From: Nitrospira sp.
GTDB lineage: Bacteria; Nitrospirota; Nitrospiria; Nitrospirales; Nitrospiraceae
Assembly: GCA_025360665.1 (NCBI GenBank)
Contig: JANYBU010000081.1
Coordinates: 1 to 6,706, forward strand
DNA: 6,706 nucleotides
Reading direction: 5' to 3'
Each line of letters starts with the position of its first letter. Within the stretch, counting starts at the first letter, position 1. This document shows positions 6,161-6,706 of the stretch, piece by piece. The notes under the pieces were generated by a model. That model was not told the DNA's origin, did no database searches, and was given only the letters and a program-made list of their open reading frames with translations. A program made the position numbers and the translations under genes.

Positions 6161-6706
6161 ATGCGCAAGAAAACAGGTTTCGCAGGAACGATTGTACTTA
6201 TGGCCGTGGCGGTCCTGTGGCTCAGCGGATGTGCCAAACACGCAGATTTCCTGGAGATGCGTGACCACTTGGCGACGGTATCGAAGTCGCAAGATCAGGA
6301 TCAAAAGCGGCTGGATGCGTTGCAACGACGCTTGGAGTCGCTGGAGCGGGTGAAAGATAGCGAGTCCGTCAGGCCGAAGCTCGATGAGATGTCTGCCAGG
6401 ATACAGAGATTGGAGAGCCGGTTGGCCAAACCCGATGAGATATCGGGTGCTCCGGTTGTGCCTAAGATGGAGCCAGCCCCTGGTGAACCCACTCGTCCCT
6501 CCAAAGCACAGAAGCCGGCCTTCTCTGCAGATGTGCCGACAATGATGTCTGGTGTTCCTACAATCACCCCGACGTCGGCGTTCAATCTGGCGTACAACGA
6601 CTATCTCAACGGGAAATACGATCTTGCGGTGGCGGGCTTTCAGCGATTTGTGAAAGACTTCCCTGGCACGTCGCTGACGCCGAATGCCTACTACTGGTTG
6701 GGAGAG
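6161..6706 (+). CDS. cpoB: second YbgF/CpoB-like lipoprotein (partial, cut at window end)
   Basis: The first 182 codons are present with no stop before the window ends. The N-terminus MRKKTGFAGTIVLMAVAVLW is followed by LSGC, a classic lipobox with Cys24. Residues about 30-90 form a short coiled coil (LDALQRRLESLERV and RIQRLESRL). Residues 91-138 are a Pro-rich linker. From about 139 a TPR begins (FNLAYNDYLNGKYDLAVAGF, then NAYYWLGE). This is the usual YbgF/CpoB plan and size, closer to E. coli than the gene before it. An ungapped 42-residue comparison of the first TPR segment with the upstream protein shows 16 identities by my count. The gene starts five bases after the previous stop. AAGGAG at 6141-6146 is 14 bases from this ATG and 11 from an alternative GTG at 6158, which would add one residue. 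It is probably the canonical CpoB of this operon. Confidence 0.88.
   Translation, partial: MRKKTGFAGTIVLMAVAVLWLSGCAKHADFLEMRDHLATVSKSQDQDQKRLDALQRRLESLERVKDSESVRPKLDEMSARIQRLESRLAKPDEISGAPVVPKMEPAPGEPTRPSKAQKPAFSADVPTMMSGVPTITPTSAFNLAYNDYLNGKYDLAVAGFQRFVKDFPGTSLTPNAYYWLGE

Overview
The window is a conserved cell-envelope locus of a diderm (Gram-negative-type) bacterium: two tRNA genes followed by a same-strand tol-pal gene cluster. Base composition looks moderately GC-rich by eye (not counted). All real genes are on the + strand. The gene content and the style of the proteins (a short, proline-rich, TonB-like TolA, Pal with a long serine/glycine-rich linker, two lipidated YbgF/CpoB-type proteins) remind me of Nitrospira/Nitrospirota. 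That assignment is an impression from the sequence, not a database result, and another diderm phylum is possible. Pal keeps the residues that bind diaminopimelate, so a DAP-type peptidoglycan is implied.

Layout: tRNA-Val (anticodon UAC, 38-113) and tRNA-Asp (anticodon GUC, 232-308), both with encoded CCA ends. After 74 bases without a convincing terminator or promoter comes tolQ (383-1087), then tolR (1084-1536, 4-base overlap), a tolA/tonB-like gene (start best placed at 1565, ends 2560), tolB (2557-3897, 4-base overlap), pal (3974-4648), a long coiled-coil TPR lipoprotein of YbgF/CpoB type (4734-6155), and a second, shorter CpoB-like lipoprotein (from 6161, cut by the window end). No stretch longer than 300 bases lacks a gene.

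How the parts should work together, from knowledge of the families: TolQ and TolR form a proton-driven stator in the inner membrane that energises TolA. TolA reaches across the periplasm and contacts the TolB-Pal pair at the outer membrane. Pal anchors the outer membrane to peptidoglycan and is recycled by TolB during division. CpoB/YbgF proteins bind TolA and, in E. coli, coordinate outer-membrane constriction with septal peptidoglycan synthesis. What departs from the E. coli layout is the tandem of two different CpoB-like proteins, both apparently lipoproteins, one with an unusually long coiled coil, and the TonB-like TolA.

I see no mobile element, CRISPR array, defence system or unrecognised enzyme. 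The region is mainly housekeeping. The most interesting points are the lipidated CpoB tandem, the hybrid TolA, a small stem-loop that would cover the tolQ ribosome binding site, and the missing terminator between tRNA-Asp and tolQ.
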